Positions 20,747-34,089 of a DNA stretch of 64,000 nt are shown here, piece by piece. A program made the position numbers and the translations under genes. Source of the stretch: Lutjanus erythropterus. Taxonomy: Eukaryota > Chordata > Actinopteri > Lutjaniformes > Lutjanidae. The stretch's first letter is position 1. Each line of letters begins with the position of its first letter. The notes beneath the pieces were generated by a model, which was given only the letters and a program-made list of their open reading frames with translations, made no database searches and was not told the origin of the DNA. The stretch is taken from the NCBI GenBank assembly GCA_020091685.1, contig CM034606.1, positions 13,129,695-13,193,694 on the forward strand. Reading direction: 5' to 3'.

Positions 20747-21065
20747 CAGTGGTTTATAAACTAGGGTCTCAGGACCAACAGGTTGTAGGGGGTCCCCACC
20801 AAAAGGAAGAATATAATATTTTAATACTATAACAATTTTTGGAAGTTTGAACAACAAAGAAAGAAATATGATTGTCTGTTTTGATTGCTTGTAATTCATT
20901 TTATAGTGATTGTAGTTTAATCATTGATTGACTAAGAAGACTCAAACCTAAAAATAAATTACTCAGAGAGGGTTCTGTAAGACAAATGCTCTAAAATTGA
21001 GGGTCTTTGGTGTAATGTGGATCTAGTGTGGAGTTCTTTGATATCAAAAAGTTTGGGAACACCTG
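20747..21065. mobile_element. hAT-like MITE relic
   Basis: The left end CAGTGGTTTATAAACTAGGGTC and right end AAAGTTTGGGAACACCTG are imperfect inverted repeats of the CAGTGGTTCCCAAACT type, known for non-autonomous hAT elements in vertebrates. I do not see a clean 8-bp target duplication, so the superfamily rests on terminal sequence. Confidence 0.65.
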
Positions 21066-24000
21066 GAACCTCCATTAAACTGATTTATTAGTTACTTGCT
21101 ATCACCAGATGGTAGAGAATAACACCCCATGCACTACTACTTTGGTATTTGCCCATACATTGGACAAGGATGCTAAAGTCCAGTTTTTTTTATGTCAAAC
21201 TGGTCTGTCCAAAAGTTATCTGTGGCCTCTGGGAGACTATCAGTGACAGACTCCCATTGTTTTGCTTATTGGCACAATGCCAGGTGGGATTGTTTGTTCA
21301 AGTTAGCAACAGTAACATCGAGAGGTAGGGAAGGTCACTGTCATTATCTTGCTGCTTCATTACATATAACAAGACTCAAAGCAGTACTGCTGGAGCATTA
21401 TGGAATATTTAATGGCATTTCTGCTTTAACTGTGTGCAATAGAGGGAGACAGGAATGACGAGACACAGTTGAAGATTTCAGACAGCAAAGGTCATGAACC
21501 ATGCGAAACGATAAAACCACAGGGCACCACTAGACATGTGTTAATAAAATGCAGAGTTGATGATGACATTGACTCCAAATTTGTTCTTATACAAGTTGGT
21601 CCAGCAGCCAGGCTGAACCAGCACTAGTCCTGTATGTGTCCTTTCAGAAACTGATAAAGGCTCCTTCACAGTTCCAGTGTGAACAGCCCATAAATGGATC
21701 CTTGTGGAACATTTTTTGGGGCTTTTCAAAATATCACCCAACCCGTTCCTACAGCGACTATTATGACAGTTTTTCTGGAAGTCACCTGAGGGGTTCATAA
21801 AGTACTACATATGGAGGAACTGTGAAAGGGGCCTCCAAGAAGCTTTAATTTTTAAAATTAAAGTGCATACTTACAAAGATATTGCATTACAGAGCTTGTT
21901 ATTACCACCACTGCCAGTGTAACATGGGGATTTTGCACTTCCACAATAAGGCACAAGAGGTCAGAGCTCCACTACAAATACTATGAAATACCTTGGCAGC
22001 TCATCCACAGCTACTGTATGCCAGACATGCACTATTCATCGTTATCATGAAGGCCATTGCCTGAAAGATGTCTGTTGAAATAAGTTTGCTTAAAACATCA
22101 TTACAAATCCAATTAATAGTGTCATTAAACTAGATGAAAAGAGTGACAACATTGTGTGATTTAAAATACAGAAAGCCCGCAGCTGAATACCAGGTAGCAA
22201 TCTACCTTGTCAGTGATGTTTAAATGTAGACATTATTAAGGAAGGTACTGCTATGGGCTTTACTGACTGACATAAGCTATACTGTTATATCACGCTTACA
22301 GTAATTATCAGATAGATTCTTAAAAATCAGCGGAGAAGCTTTTTTAATATATTTAGCTGGAGAGCATGTCCGATTTTTGTTTGTTAGCACCACTAATACT
22401 ATATCCATTATTTAAAATCTGATATGAGCGGTACATTTTACAATTCATAAGGTATAGCTCATTGTAAGTTGATCTTGTCAAGGCTGTTTTTATAGAATCC
22501 CTCTGTCCACAGTCCATGGCATGTATCTGTGACCGGGTCCACCTCTACTAACAGTCCACTTCCAGCACACAAAGACAACATACTAAGGTTCATGCCATGA
22601 AAGGATCAACGGGGCAGGAGGAACTGACTTACTGGAATTTACCAGCTGGTCAGTGAAATGTTTTGTAAGTGTTGTTTGAGAGAGGCTCCTGTCTATGTCT
22701 CTCTGAATTGAGTAAGAGTTAATGAGGATACTGATTTAAATTTAAAGACCCCTGTTAGTATATACATTTAAAAATGTACAACCCTTTCATTACAGCAAAC
22801 AGACCACATGTTTTTTTAACACAAAAATGTGCATTTTTTGTATGTAATGCTTTTTGTTATCCACTTAATTTATTTTATAGTAATGCATGTTTATATTTCC
22901 AAGGGATATCTTTATTTTGCTATATCCTGTATTTTGTAAAAAGAATGCGAGGCACAACATATATAAATACATTAATACAATTACCTGTCTATAAGCAAGT
23001 CACAGGACGGGTCCCCATCTGTTTGATTATTAAGGGTAGGTAGAAAGGGGGTTAGAAACACAGTTATTTATTTAATTTGTCATGACCATTTTTTCATTTG
23101 TCTTTATGACAAAATCCGTACAGCCACCTAAAAGAAGTCACATAGGTTTTTGTGCTGAAATATTGCATGTAGCTACGGTAGCTCTAAAGAGAAAATAATA
23201 GCTGGCAGTACTTCATTTGTTAACCTTTCAGTGACTCTATGACTGACTATAACAAACAGAACTAAGAAAGACTTCTGCATACTGTTACACAGAAGATAAT
23301 GCAGATATGAAAACTAGACCTAGACAGTGTGGAGTCAATTTGAGAATTGCACTTCCTTTATTATTAAAAAAAAACAAGCTTATTTTTGCTACTAAAGCAT
23401 CATCAGGTAGCAAGCAATTGTCTAAAGAGCCAAAGTCCTTTCCATAATTTGGACAAAAGTGGTGTTTCAAGCTGCGGCTAGACATGGCTTATAAAAAAAT
23501 CTCAATATCATTATGATATGCTGCAATATACAATATTTATCCTTTTATACACATTTTCTCTACAAAAACAGAAACTAAAACGTAAATTCTCAAATAGCGC
23601 AAACATATAATGATCTTATAGCCAAGACACTTATGAGATAAACTAAAACAACATTGCTAATTTCAAAATTAGTTAGCTAACTCTATCAAGTTGTATTATC
23701 CAGCAAGTTTTGCTGAATACTGACATGAAATATTTTTAATGGAACCAATCTCTACCTCAGAATGCTAACACTTCTTTAAAACACTGATGTTAATTAGTAT
23801 TTTTGCCTGACTTTTTCACTTCTCAAAATTGAACTGAAATTTTCCTTAGCTTTCTTGTAGATAATGGAAAATGGGGTTATTTAATATACCAAAGTACTTT
23901 GGACAATTTTATAAAATGTTAATACAGCACATACATGCTAGCTGGTGTATCGACATTTTAAAAACAGCTTTCAAGCAAATAATTTTGGTCCACTTGCAGA

Positions 24001-26413
24001 GCCACATATCCTAACCCCACAGGGGAACATGAATACCAGTATCCCATTAAAGCTAATCTGTTGTCTCGTTTTGCTGTCAGAAAATGTCCTCCATCTGACA
24101 CGCCGTTCCCATTTTCTCCTCCATCATTGATGACATTGACACTGAGAGGATTACAAGGTAAATCAATAAACACCACCGGCTTCATGAATGAGCACAAGTC
24201 TCAGTGAGCTGATACCTTCACACCAGGTTAGGTCTATTTACCAATCCTCATAGGGATCTCCAGAGCCCGTTCTCTATAGTTTAGATTAGATGTCAGTATG
24301 CCTAACAATGAGAAGACACCTCACTGCTCTACAGCACAAATCCACATTGTGTTGGTCAATCATGAGGTGAACATCAGCTCCATGTTAAAGCAGGGAGAGA
24401 CACAGCGAGTATCTAAACTACCCAGAAATCAATGTTGATTATATTTCACACAATACAGTCTTTGTTATCGTGTTCATCCCTTCTGCTTTTCTCTTTAATG
24501 ATCTTAATCTTAATAATACTACACTATAAATGAATGTCTTCAACTAGATATTCCTCACTTACTGCAACTTTAGCAACTTAATATTTTTCAGCTGGAAAGT
24601 AGATCTCTAACTTTCAGCAAATGGCATGGGACAAGAAGAGGCAAGACTGCCGACCAGACAGACGAGCGTTCCACTCTCCAGCTCTTAACAAGCATAGTAA
24701 TACATCAGTCAAAAGCAATAATTTTACCATTAATGAAATTCCAATTTGCCTTCAGTGCATTTCACGTTGACATTTTCCACATTGCAACAGTGCTTTGATA
24801 AAGTTTTTAAAATGCAAAAATGCATCTAAGAGGCTAAAGACCAGCCCGGGTGTCAGCGTGCCTGGCAGAGGACTATGGTACTTAATTTTTATCGCCATGT
24901 GCCCGGGGCATTGAAAGCCTGAATGTTAACATTGGCTCCATTTTCATTATCATCATATGATTATGGATTTTACTGCATTTAGCTGATAATACAACTAGGA
25001 GCTCACCTTAAAAGAAGTTGCTCGGAGGTTTCATTTCTGCCCAAATGAAATTTTCATTTGACAAACAAGTATAATTAGGCTGCACTTCTTGTTCAGTGTC
25101 AGTCTGTTTTCTGATTGAACTTAGACCAATTTGCTGCCACTAAATGAGTTTGAATAATTTCCATTCTGAATGTCTTGGGGACATTAGCTTTAGGAGTGCT
25201 AAGTGGCAGCATGCTTTTTGAAGTTGCTGATTATTTGATGCCACCCCTGTCTACCTATACGTTTTTGAGCTTACTTCAAAGTTAACAAGGAAATAGCCTA
25301 CCTTGGAGTACAATGAGAATTTGAAAGTGTTTTTGGCCAGGTCTGGGAGGCAAAGTGAAAATTACTTTAATAAGTGTGTAATACACTTCGTTAGCTTCAA
25401 TGCTCTTTGCTTCTTCACTTTATTTCTTTCATGTGGCCACTTTTATTGTACTGAATGAGCGGATTTGTTTCTGTTGAAACTGTACACCTAATAACTAATA
25501 TTGCAGTATCAGTTTCATTAAACCTGCTAATTATAAATTAATACATTATGAATTATGAGAACTGCTGCAGCTGGCTCTCACTCTCTCTCTGTCTCTGTTA
25601 TTGTTAATAATGTGACACAACAATGTTTAGTATACATCAGAACAAGTGGTAAAACTGGTAACTACTGGTAGGCAGTTATACCATAACCTTTATCTACATA
25701 AAGTGTTTATTTACCATAACACAATAACAATAAATATATTAAGGGACAAAACTGTTGCAGATTATTTACTATTAATAGCAGTGTAAGCGTCTGCAGCCAC
25801 AAGATGAGAAACAGCAGACCACTATGGATGGCAGAGAAAAGTGGGGTTATTTGTATATTTTCCCCTAATGGATTTGGTAGTTGACCTAAAATCTGAGTAA
25901 CAGCTATTTCAGTAGGGGTAATCCAGCCATCCTCAAAAAAAAATAAACACCAATGTGGAGCGAAATTGAACGAGAGAAATGGAGTGAACAAAATGGGTGA
26001 GGGCAAAAGAAAGAGAGGATCACAAATAAAGCTCAACGTAGGATTGATGAGAGGAAATGGGGATTTTGACAATGTGATTAAGTAATGGTTTCAAAATATG
26101 GAAGCAACGGTAAAAAGGGAATAATTTACTCGAGTTTAAGAGCACTGCATGTCAATGAAGGGCGGAATTACATTTCATTATCATAAATAAGGAAAACCAA
26201 ACTGTGGCTTAGTTGTGAGGAGTTTACAAGCTGGTGGGGCAGAGACTCAAACCCAGATCCTCCAACACAGCTCGAAATGTTTCTGCTAGACTTTCTTTTG
26301 TTGGCTGCATTTCAAGATTTTGGTCGTGCAACAGAATAATGTGGACGGCAGTGAACAGTTTAACAATAATAAACACTTAAACAGATGAAATCACTGTTGG
26401 GTTAATTAAATTC
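21066..26413. other. Intergenic, no gene seen
   Basis: No exon with conserved protein content. Parts, for example about 24590-25300, look free of repeats and mixed in composition, so they could hold conserved non-coding elements; this cannot be shown without alignment. Confidence 0.45.
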
Positions 26414-26659
26414 AGGCCGCAACTCACGATTATGTTCATTATTGATAATCTGTTGATTATTTTCTTGATTAATTGATTAGTTCTTTGATGTCAGAACATG
26501 GGGAAATGTCTTGATCAGTGGTTTACAAACCAAAGATCTTCAGTTTAGTCTAAACTAGACAGTTTAGTCAGTCTAGTTTTAAGTTTTATTAAAAATGATT
26601 TGGTAATTAATTTAATAGGTGATTAAAATCGATTAATCAAATAATCATTGCAGCTCTAA
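26414..26659. repeat. GCTGCAACT-type interspersed repeat, fullest copy
   Basis: Starts GGCCGCAACTCACGATTAT and ends ATCGATTAATC then ATTGCAGCTCTA. The termini are imperfect inverted repeats and the arms are rich in GATTAAT. Related copies or fragments occur near 36978-37600, 52032-52075, 57360-57600 and 60650-60900. This family is frequent in fish genomes (recalled). Confidence 0.7.
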
Positions 26660-28689
26660 ATTAAGCATGTATTTATATAAAACTGAAACAAGTATTTTCA
26701 GAGCAAGAAATCCTGTCTCGTTAAATGATCAAATCTATTTTCCATGCCTTTCAGGGTTCCAAATCCTGCTAAGAAACACAAGATCGAGCTCTATCCGGTT
26801 TCCATGTTCCCAAAGTGGCATTAAATAACAGAGCTACACACAGAGTATTGGCGGTTTACAGTACAGAGGACTATTGAACTAACATGACAAAGGCCTCAGA
26901 GACCACTACAAAGTGAAGATAATGCTGAGGACTTGACTCAAAAGGCAGAATTACTGTGGATCCAAAAGGATTGCAGAACATCTGCGTTTCATTTGCATTA
27001 TGCTCACTTCTCCAAAGAACGAAAAACTTCAAACTTGTACAACAAGCTGACTTACACAACAACACTGTGGGGCTTTGTCTCGTATCAATCACTCAATGAA
27101 AATATTACAGAGCAGGAAACACGTCTTAACAAACAGGAGTATGCACACCCCTCCAAACCAAAAAAAGAAGGCAGGTGCTGAGCTGAAAGTGAGAAAATCA
27201 AGAAATAAACAAAACAAACTGCACAGCTCCAACGTCCACGTATTTAAGGGAACAAAACAGTGACGTTTCGACACTGCTATTTCTCAGAAAGTCTGTTCAT
27301 TTGTTTATTTTGTGGAGAGAATGTTTTCCAATTGATCACTTCAAAAACAAAGCAAGTCAAAACAAACAGTGTTTAAGCTACATTAAAGTGCTGATTTTTC
27401 TTGATTGCACAGTTAATTTGGACTGTTTTTACTGGGGTTTTATAACTACATGTAAGTACCTAACTAATTGGAGATACTACCCTGTGGGTATTTGGCTGTT
27501 TTATATCAAAATTAGATTCATCTGCAGTTTTAGGTCTTAATAACATCTATCTTGCTGATTTCATGGTGGAACAAGTCACATATAAAGATAATGAACCTAC
27601 TATACTATCTATTAGATTAAAAAAAACGTACACCAAATAATGACACATTATCAACCAGGATGTTGGTTTTAAGTTCTTGCACTTAATGTGGTAATTAGGT
27701 TTTTTACAGGTATAAATCATATGACAATGTTGGTGCCCTGTCGTCCTGTTTTCATTTTTGTGTCCATTCATTAGCTGAATTTCTTTAAACTGAGGTGCCA
27801 TCCAATTATCATTATGAATTCTGTGTCAAAAAGCTGTGAAAAACATTTCTACACACTACAGGACCTGAGAGCAAAGAATTTTAATTGACATGCTGAAATT
27901 TTATGCATGATCCTATGTCTGGGCTAATTCTATGCCAGAAAGTGTTGACTTTTGCTGGTTTTACATCTGCCACAATGATTACCAAGAGCTCCACTGCATC
28001 GTGCAGACAGGGAGATTGCTGCTGCGTGTTCATCTACCTGCTTTTGACATTTTGGTGCTGCGTGCCAGAAGGTTTTTTAAAATCTTTGGGGAAGACTCAG
28101 TATGTCTCAGCAAGAAGCAACACAAACTCCTGTTCTTTGCCACACACAGTAGAGTCTCATTAGTTGACAAGAATTAAAAGACACTGACAGTTTCAGCTGT
28201 ACCACCAAGTCAAAGACGTGAATTCTATACATTTTACTGGATATTAAGACGCTTAAATCTGACCATCATCACAATTTGTTGTTTTTTAGTTTATGCTTTG
28301 ACTTGGCTGCTTGTTGCCTAGTCCTCTGCTTTTGCACTCAGTATCTGATATCAATCAATTTACTCTGTAACTTATGAAATTTCCAAGAAAACTGCTTTCC
28401 CATTGGGCGAGGACCAGAGATGGTATGCAGCTGAGAGTTCTGAGCTGGAAATGAAAGTGCCTATCTATGATTACTATGTTTTAACAACACTGTAATAATA
28501 ATGCATGCATCTGAATGTAAATGATTTAATTTTACTAATGCAACAACATAAGCAGTTTGAAAGTTGCATCAGCCTCAAAAGGTTGAAAATGTTTTTGAAT
28601 TAAGCAATTTCATTCAACAGTAACAACTACCAATATCAACAAATCATTTTCTCTGTATTCTTCTAATGGTTGTCACACGGGTCAGACGG
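26660..28689. other. Intergenic, no gene seen
   Basis: Mixed unique-looking sequence. Several short frames overlap on both strands, none with a recognisable domain or flanking splice signals that support an exon. Confidence 0.45.
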
Positions 28690-29020
28690 GTGAATTAAAA
28701 ATTGATCAAAATGAGCTTTCAATTTCAATAATCAAACTCAAAGGCAGAATAAGCGGCTGTCCCAGTATTTATTTATCTCTCCATCCCTACTTACAGCATC
28801 TGTCACGTGTCAGAGGAAGAACAACACTTCAGAGTGACACAGTGTAGCTTACTGGCCGTTATGTCATAGCTAATACCATGTAGACTATCTTTTTAAAGAA
28901 TTTAAAATGTAAATGATGGTTATCAGGCCACAAAACCAATGATCAGTTGATCTTTACAAATCAAGACTTGATAGTCTAACAATGGCATAGCTGTCAGTGT
29001 AAAAAAAAGTTGTTTTAATT
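28690..29020. repeat. Interspersed repeat, copy B
   Basis: Counterpart of the repeat near the left edge, in the same orientation, sharing AAAGGCAGAAT, CACAGTGTAGCTTA, GGCCGTTATGTCA and CTTTACAAATCAAGACTTGAT. Confidence 0.6.
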
Positions 29021-29399
29021 TAATTAAATTGTGCCAATAAAATTCAAAGTCTAATCAAATTGTGGATTTGGAAAATCATGACACCCCTAATTCTTACATC
29101 AAAATCCAATCCTGCTCTCTTCCTGTACAGCAAAATATGATATGCATACGTAGGTTTGAACCAACCTGTTCTAACCAATAATATCATGACATCCACCCAT
29201 TCATCAGTCTTCAACTTTTTGCAGCACAGCATTAGCATTAGTTTGCTAACTAGCAACAACATGGTGCATTGGATTATGACACACATACTTTTCAATGTTC
29301 AAATCAAATTCCTTCCAGTGTTACACATGGCCTGCTTATCCTGTTTTACATGTAAATACATCACAATATGAAGCTAAATACCCTGGAAGTGCTGTTTCA

Positions 29400-32300
29400 T
29401 CTTGAGTGGGTTTTTCATTTATTTTGACCCATGTCTGGTGCATATTTCACATTTTTGGATGTATATACGCTAACTTCTGCCAGTTACAAAGCATATGATA
29501 ATATAAATGAAAGATCTGAAAGTATGATGACTAAATTACATATCATCCTGATCTACCTTTCATCATCTACCTTCACTCACTAACTGTAACACAAACAAAA
29601 AGTTTTTAGAAGTAATTAGAGCAAGTCAGAGGTGATTCATCATCTCCCCTGGTAAGGATTTCCAAAGATTAAATCTCTCTTAACCCACTCCACAAACACA
29701 AACAGTGTGATAAAGCCAAAATCAGATTCCAGTATCTGTAGCCCACAGTTTGCATCCCTATCCATAGGAAAGCTGCTTAGCCTTGGCAGCTAGCACATAT
29801 GTGAATTGCTCCAGAGTGCAAGAAACCTCTGAACCGAGCACTTACCAGCATTAATGAATAAATGAGAAGAAACAATGCAAATGATTTATAGCCATAATTA
29901 CTGAAGGCCTCAAGATCCGACAGTTTAAGTAGCCTTTTCATCATTAAAAGCGGAGCTGATCACATGCTATTGCTGGTGGGAGTTTACTCAGCTTCAATAT
30001 TCAACATTCTCCTTCCATTCAGATCTATGGCTAAATCCCAGGTGAGTGACAGGTGCCAGCTACAGGGCTGTTAGGAGAGAGCGTTTGTTGATATAACCGT
30101 GTTTTCCTCTCTTTGAGCGACTGATCTGCAAAGGTACACATAAAGGCCCTCCTTCAGCAATGTACACAGAGCACTTCGAAAGGAGTACATAAAAATGTCT
30201 CCCCCCCAACCCTCCCTGCAACATTAAACAGTGTGGAGGGGGTGCAGTGGGAGGCATGTGGGGGAGGCTGGGGGACTCAAACAAACGCTGGAGAGTGGCA
30301 AGTTTGCATTTGCCCATACCAACAAGCTCCTATCTCATTAACAAACCGCTGAAATAAAAGAGTGCTTTTTTGGCTCACAGCTATAAAAAAAAATTATCAT
30401 AGTGATGATGTTCCTCAGCCGTCAACAGAGCTGTGATAACGTTGTTTGATGATGACTTTCCCATGAATGTTAAGCAGCCGCCGCGGCAGAGGAAAGGAGC
30501 TTATCAGCGTCTAATGCCCATCTCTAATTCCTGCCCTTCTTGAACTAGCCATTTTCTAACAGCGTTAACTGTCAAATTTACATCCCGTCTTAATGCCACT
30601 AAAGAGTACGGGGGATGAAGAGTAAATGACAGCAGTGTAATGAGGAAGGCAAGGCATTCCTTCTCCCACTTTCTCTCCCCCTCTCTTTCTCTAAGGAGAA
30701 GGAGATTTCCACAATATGGGGGCTTTTTTTTCCTCCTCCGGTGCCATGATGCCATGATGGAGAGCTTACCTGTGAACTTACTGGAGGTGCACATGGGCTT
30801 AATTAGCTGTGGGCTCTTGTGTGAAGGAGGAAAAATAGATTGTTTTCAATGCATGACAGTGATGCACATGGGAGGTTTTTGGAAAACATGCATTGTATAT
30901 TTACAAGAAATCTGCAGTTGGTTTAGAACCTTGTGGTAGAATGGATCAACTTGGGCTGAAAAATGACCCCAACCAAAAAAAGCATAATTGTTGTATGATA
31001 AATGAAGGCCAGGAGGGCGTAATTTAAGTACAATATGACTAGTGATCACAAAGATTTTCTGGTAAGACAAGAAGGGTTGATTTTTAGTTAAACACTCCTA
31101 TTTACATGTTACTTAACATCAATACAACATAAATATCACACATTATTATTTTTGTGATTTTTGAGCAACAATAATGATGCTGCTCTGTAGTTTACCTGAT
31201 TATTACAGGTTACTGGCTTTAGTAAATGATAGACATCCTGTTCCCAGTCTCTACCAAACGCCTTTTACATGTTGTATTATTAGTCCTTGGTGCCTAGTGC
31301 ACGTAATGAAACAAAACAATGAATTACATCAGTATTTTGATTCAGTACAACCGAGCATTTCTTATCAGGGAACTCACCACTTTCATTTTCTGTTTTTAAA
31401 TTGGCATTTTGTCCATTAAGTCAATTAAAAATGCTGAACTATTTGTGGGAGACAATCGCTTCTGACATTCACATAAAATAATGGGAAAATTGCCACAGCT
31501 TCATTGTAAAAGCAAATTTAGTTTTAAATTGATATGGTGTAACCTTTTTATATATACATATGTGTCTGTATATAGTGGTACATACTTTTTACTTTAATTA
31601 TTTATTATAATAAAATCATCCAGCAGACCCACACTGTCCTATCAGGAGGTGACGACAGACACCATTTCATATATAGGAGGAAAAAAAATCAGGCTTTCAC
31701 ATCAAGCATAGAATCTGTCGTAAGTGGGACATTTTATCTATTTTCTTCTCATTACTGTGTGATTTATAATTTCTACAATAAATTCAGAGATAATGTGCTT
31801 GCCTCTTTCCTAAGGAAGCCTTTGTATTTATGCATACTTCTGCTCCTTTTATGCAAATGAGACAAGTTGAAAGTTTTCTAATGTCTGCATGTAATTTAAG
31901 ATGGCATTTAAGCCTCCTACCCTAGATGCTATCATCATAATTAATTCATCAGGTAATATTTCCCATTATTCCAAGGCATTATTTTATGTCAAGCAAAGTA
32001 ATGAATAGCTATGAGAGCACACACACACTATTTAGTTACAAATACAACATTGTCTGCAGTGTGAATTATACAGGGGACAGCAGGAAATTATAGAAAGGGA
32101 ATATTAAAAAATTACACAATCAGCCGTGGAATTGGATAAAATATGGACTGAGTGGTTGTGTAAAAGTAAATGTGATTTGTTCATAGTTTTACTTGGACTA
32201 GTGAAAGACATGCCATGTCATTGTGTCCCGAGGTTTTTACTCAATAAGTGGGGGGAATTCAATATTCAATCTTCCTTCTCACACAGGAACATTGGAATAA

Positions 32301-33330
32301 AGATAAACAGAAGAAAGGTTGTACCTTCCATCTATGCTGTCATAATCAACCATGCAAGTGAACCTATGAATATGTAGTCCATTTCATCTGAGGGGTCGGG
32401 CTCTGGTAGGGCAGGCCAGGCAAGATTAAATCTCAGCTCATCTGATTGGACCATATAAAGATTCAGACTGAGCTAATTTCATGCCGATCTGGTTGCCTCC
32501 TGTGAAACTATCCAAAAGGCAAGAGGCTATAATGATTTGGCAAGGAAGAGACAACAGATAAATGGTGAAATGAAGTTGAAGGGCCTTCTTACCTTTGAGA
32601 AGAAATATTTCAATTTAAATGTATCACTTTATCAGGGTAAAGTCCTCCAGCTTTGCAGCTCGGAGATTACACCAATTAAACATCAAATATAGTGAACTAA
32701 CTGCAAATGAGCAAATGCCCTGTGTGCTCTTGTTTAAAGACTGGCATTACACTGTTCAGAGACATTCAGTTACAACTACAATTAGGTAAATCTGCTGCGG
32801 TTTAAAACAGTTCCCCACAGGCCGCAAACACCCCTGGTATTATTGGTCAACAATTCCAAAACTGTGACTTGATTCATGGTTTAAGTTATTAAGCTGAGTA
32901 AAACTACAATTTTTATACATGCATTTTACTGTATATGTACATCATACAGTGTGTAAAATGCACATGATGCAATAAAACATACATAATATCTTTTCATTGC
33001 CATATGGAGGAAGTATATACTGTATACTGTAAATAATATACTCTCAGTCAATGCACATTAATCCACCTCTATAAATTGGTGTATTATTCATACAGTTGTA
33101 CATACTGTGGACAATTTGTTGTCCAGCACTTACCTGTATATAAAAGCTGTATGTTTGTTTGAATATATTTGCTATGCTGAGTGTCTGTATCTATATCCTC
33201 CAGTAAATATATCTCTTTACTGTTCTGATTTTTGAAGGTCTATTATGAAAGATTTGAGGGGAATTATTGGCATAATATTGCAAATTAAAATAAAAAAACT
33301 ATTGGCGTATAATCACCTCAAACTAAGAAT
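29400..33330. other. Intergenic, candidate conserved non-coding elements
   Basis: No gene seen. Sub-stretches at about 29640-30060, 30390-30560 and 31800-31990 lack recognisable repeats. They contain homeodomain-like ATTA/TAAT words, and 31852-31859 matches the POU octamer ATGCAAAT allowing for context. They are regulatory candidates by appearance only. Confidence 0.3.
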
Positions 33331-33344
33331 CATTGTGTTTCTTT

Positions 33345-33540
33345 TATATCTCTTCCACAGAGTTTGCCATATTGCACTGCCATGATTCAAGATTAGCCCA
33401 GAATGGACATCCAAACACTGGCTCTATATTCGGCCTTTTGGATTTCTTGCGACTCTCAAGGCCACCGCAGGTCCTCCTAGAGTCTGCAAGCTCACTGCTA
33501 GATGCCACTAAATCCTACATACTGGTCATTAAATGAGTAC
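33345..33540. repeat. Fragment of a dispersed teleost repeat
   Basis: The block CACTGCCATGATTCAAGATTAGCCCAGAATGG and the end GCTAGATGCCACTAAATCCTACA resemble a repeat end I recall as abundant in fish genomes. An open frame here is preceded by a CTTCCACAG acceptor-like site but shows no known protein, so I call it a repeat. Confidence 0.5.
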
Positions 33541-33695
33541 ATTCTCCATGTTGGGATCAGCTAACTTTACTACTTTATTTTTCACATTAAACAGAGTCAT
33601 TTGCATTATAAAGGTGGGGCGATAACTCAATCATGAAAATAAATCATTGGATTTTTGGAGCCAATGTTTTGATCTTGTGTTGAAGCTCATGATGT

Positions 33696-34080
33696 TAGAG
33701 ATGCACAATAATATTGGCACATCATCATAATCAGCCAATAAAGGCTTTAAAATGAAATATCACAATCATATTGGCCCAAATTAAACATTTCTGCCGATAT
33801 GATAGGCTAATAAGATGATGCTTTAATGCTGCCTTTTATGCTGTGGAGGTTTTTTCAAGTGTCCCTAAACAGACAGCAAAGTCCAGCATTTGCGATGATC
33901 TTCCATCTTCCAGTGGGCCATCACGATAAGATCAGGCATAATAATATGTGAATTTCATTATAGGACAGACTTGATGCTCTTTGCAATTAGATGGACAAAA
34001 ACATGTGCATATATCAGCATCAGCAATTGTCCAAAATGAGTTGGAAAATATCAGCAAAAATCCAATATCATGCATACTTA
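33696..34080. mobile_element. hAT-like MITE relic
   Basis: The left end TAGAGATGCACAATAATATTGGC faces a decayed right end ATCCAATATCATGCAT. With the inverted terminal pattern this fits a TAGAGATGCAC-type hAT MITE. Several frames of 70-130 codons crossing it have no protein match. Confidence 0.55.
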
Positions 34081-34089
34081 TCTGACGTT

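Noticed and set aside
25707-26072. 121-codon minus-strand frame rich in Phe, Leu and Pro
   Set aside because: Low-complexity hydrophobic content, no splice context, no family resemblance; likely chance in AT-rich DNA.
33333-33536. Possible exon after a CTTCCACAG acceptor-like site
   Set aside because: The sequence resembles the end of a dispersed teleost repeat and the peptide matches nothing I know.
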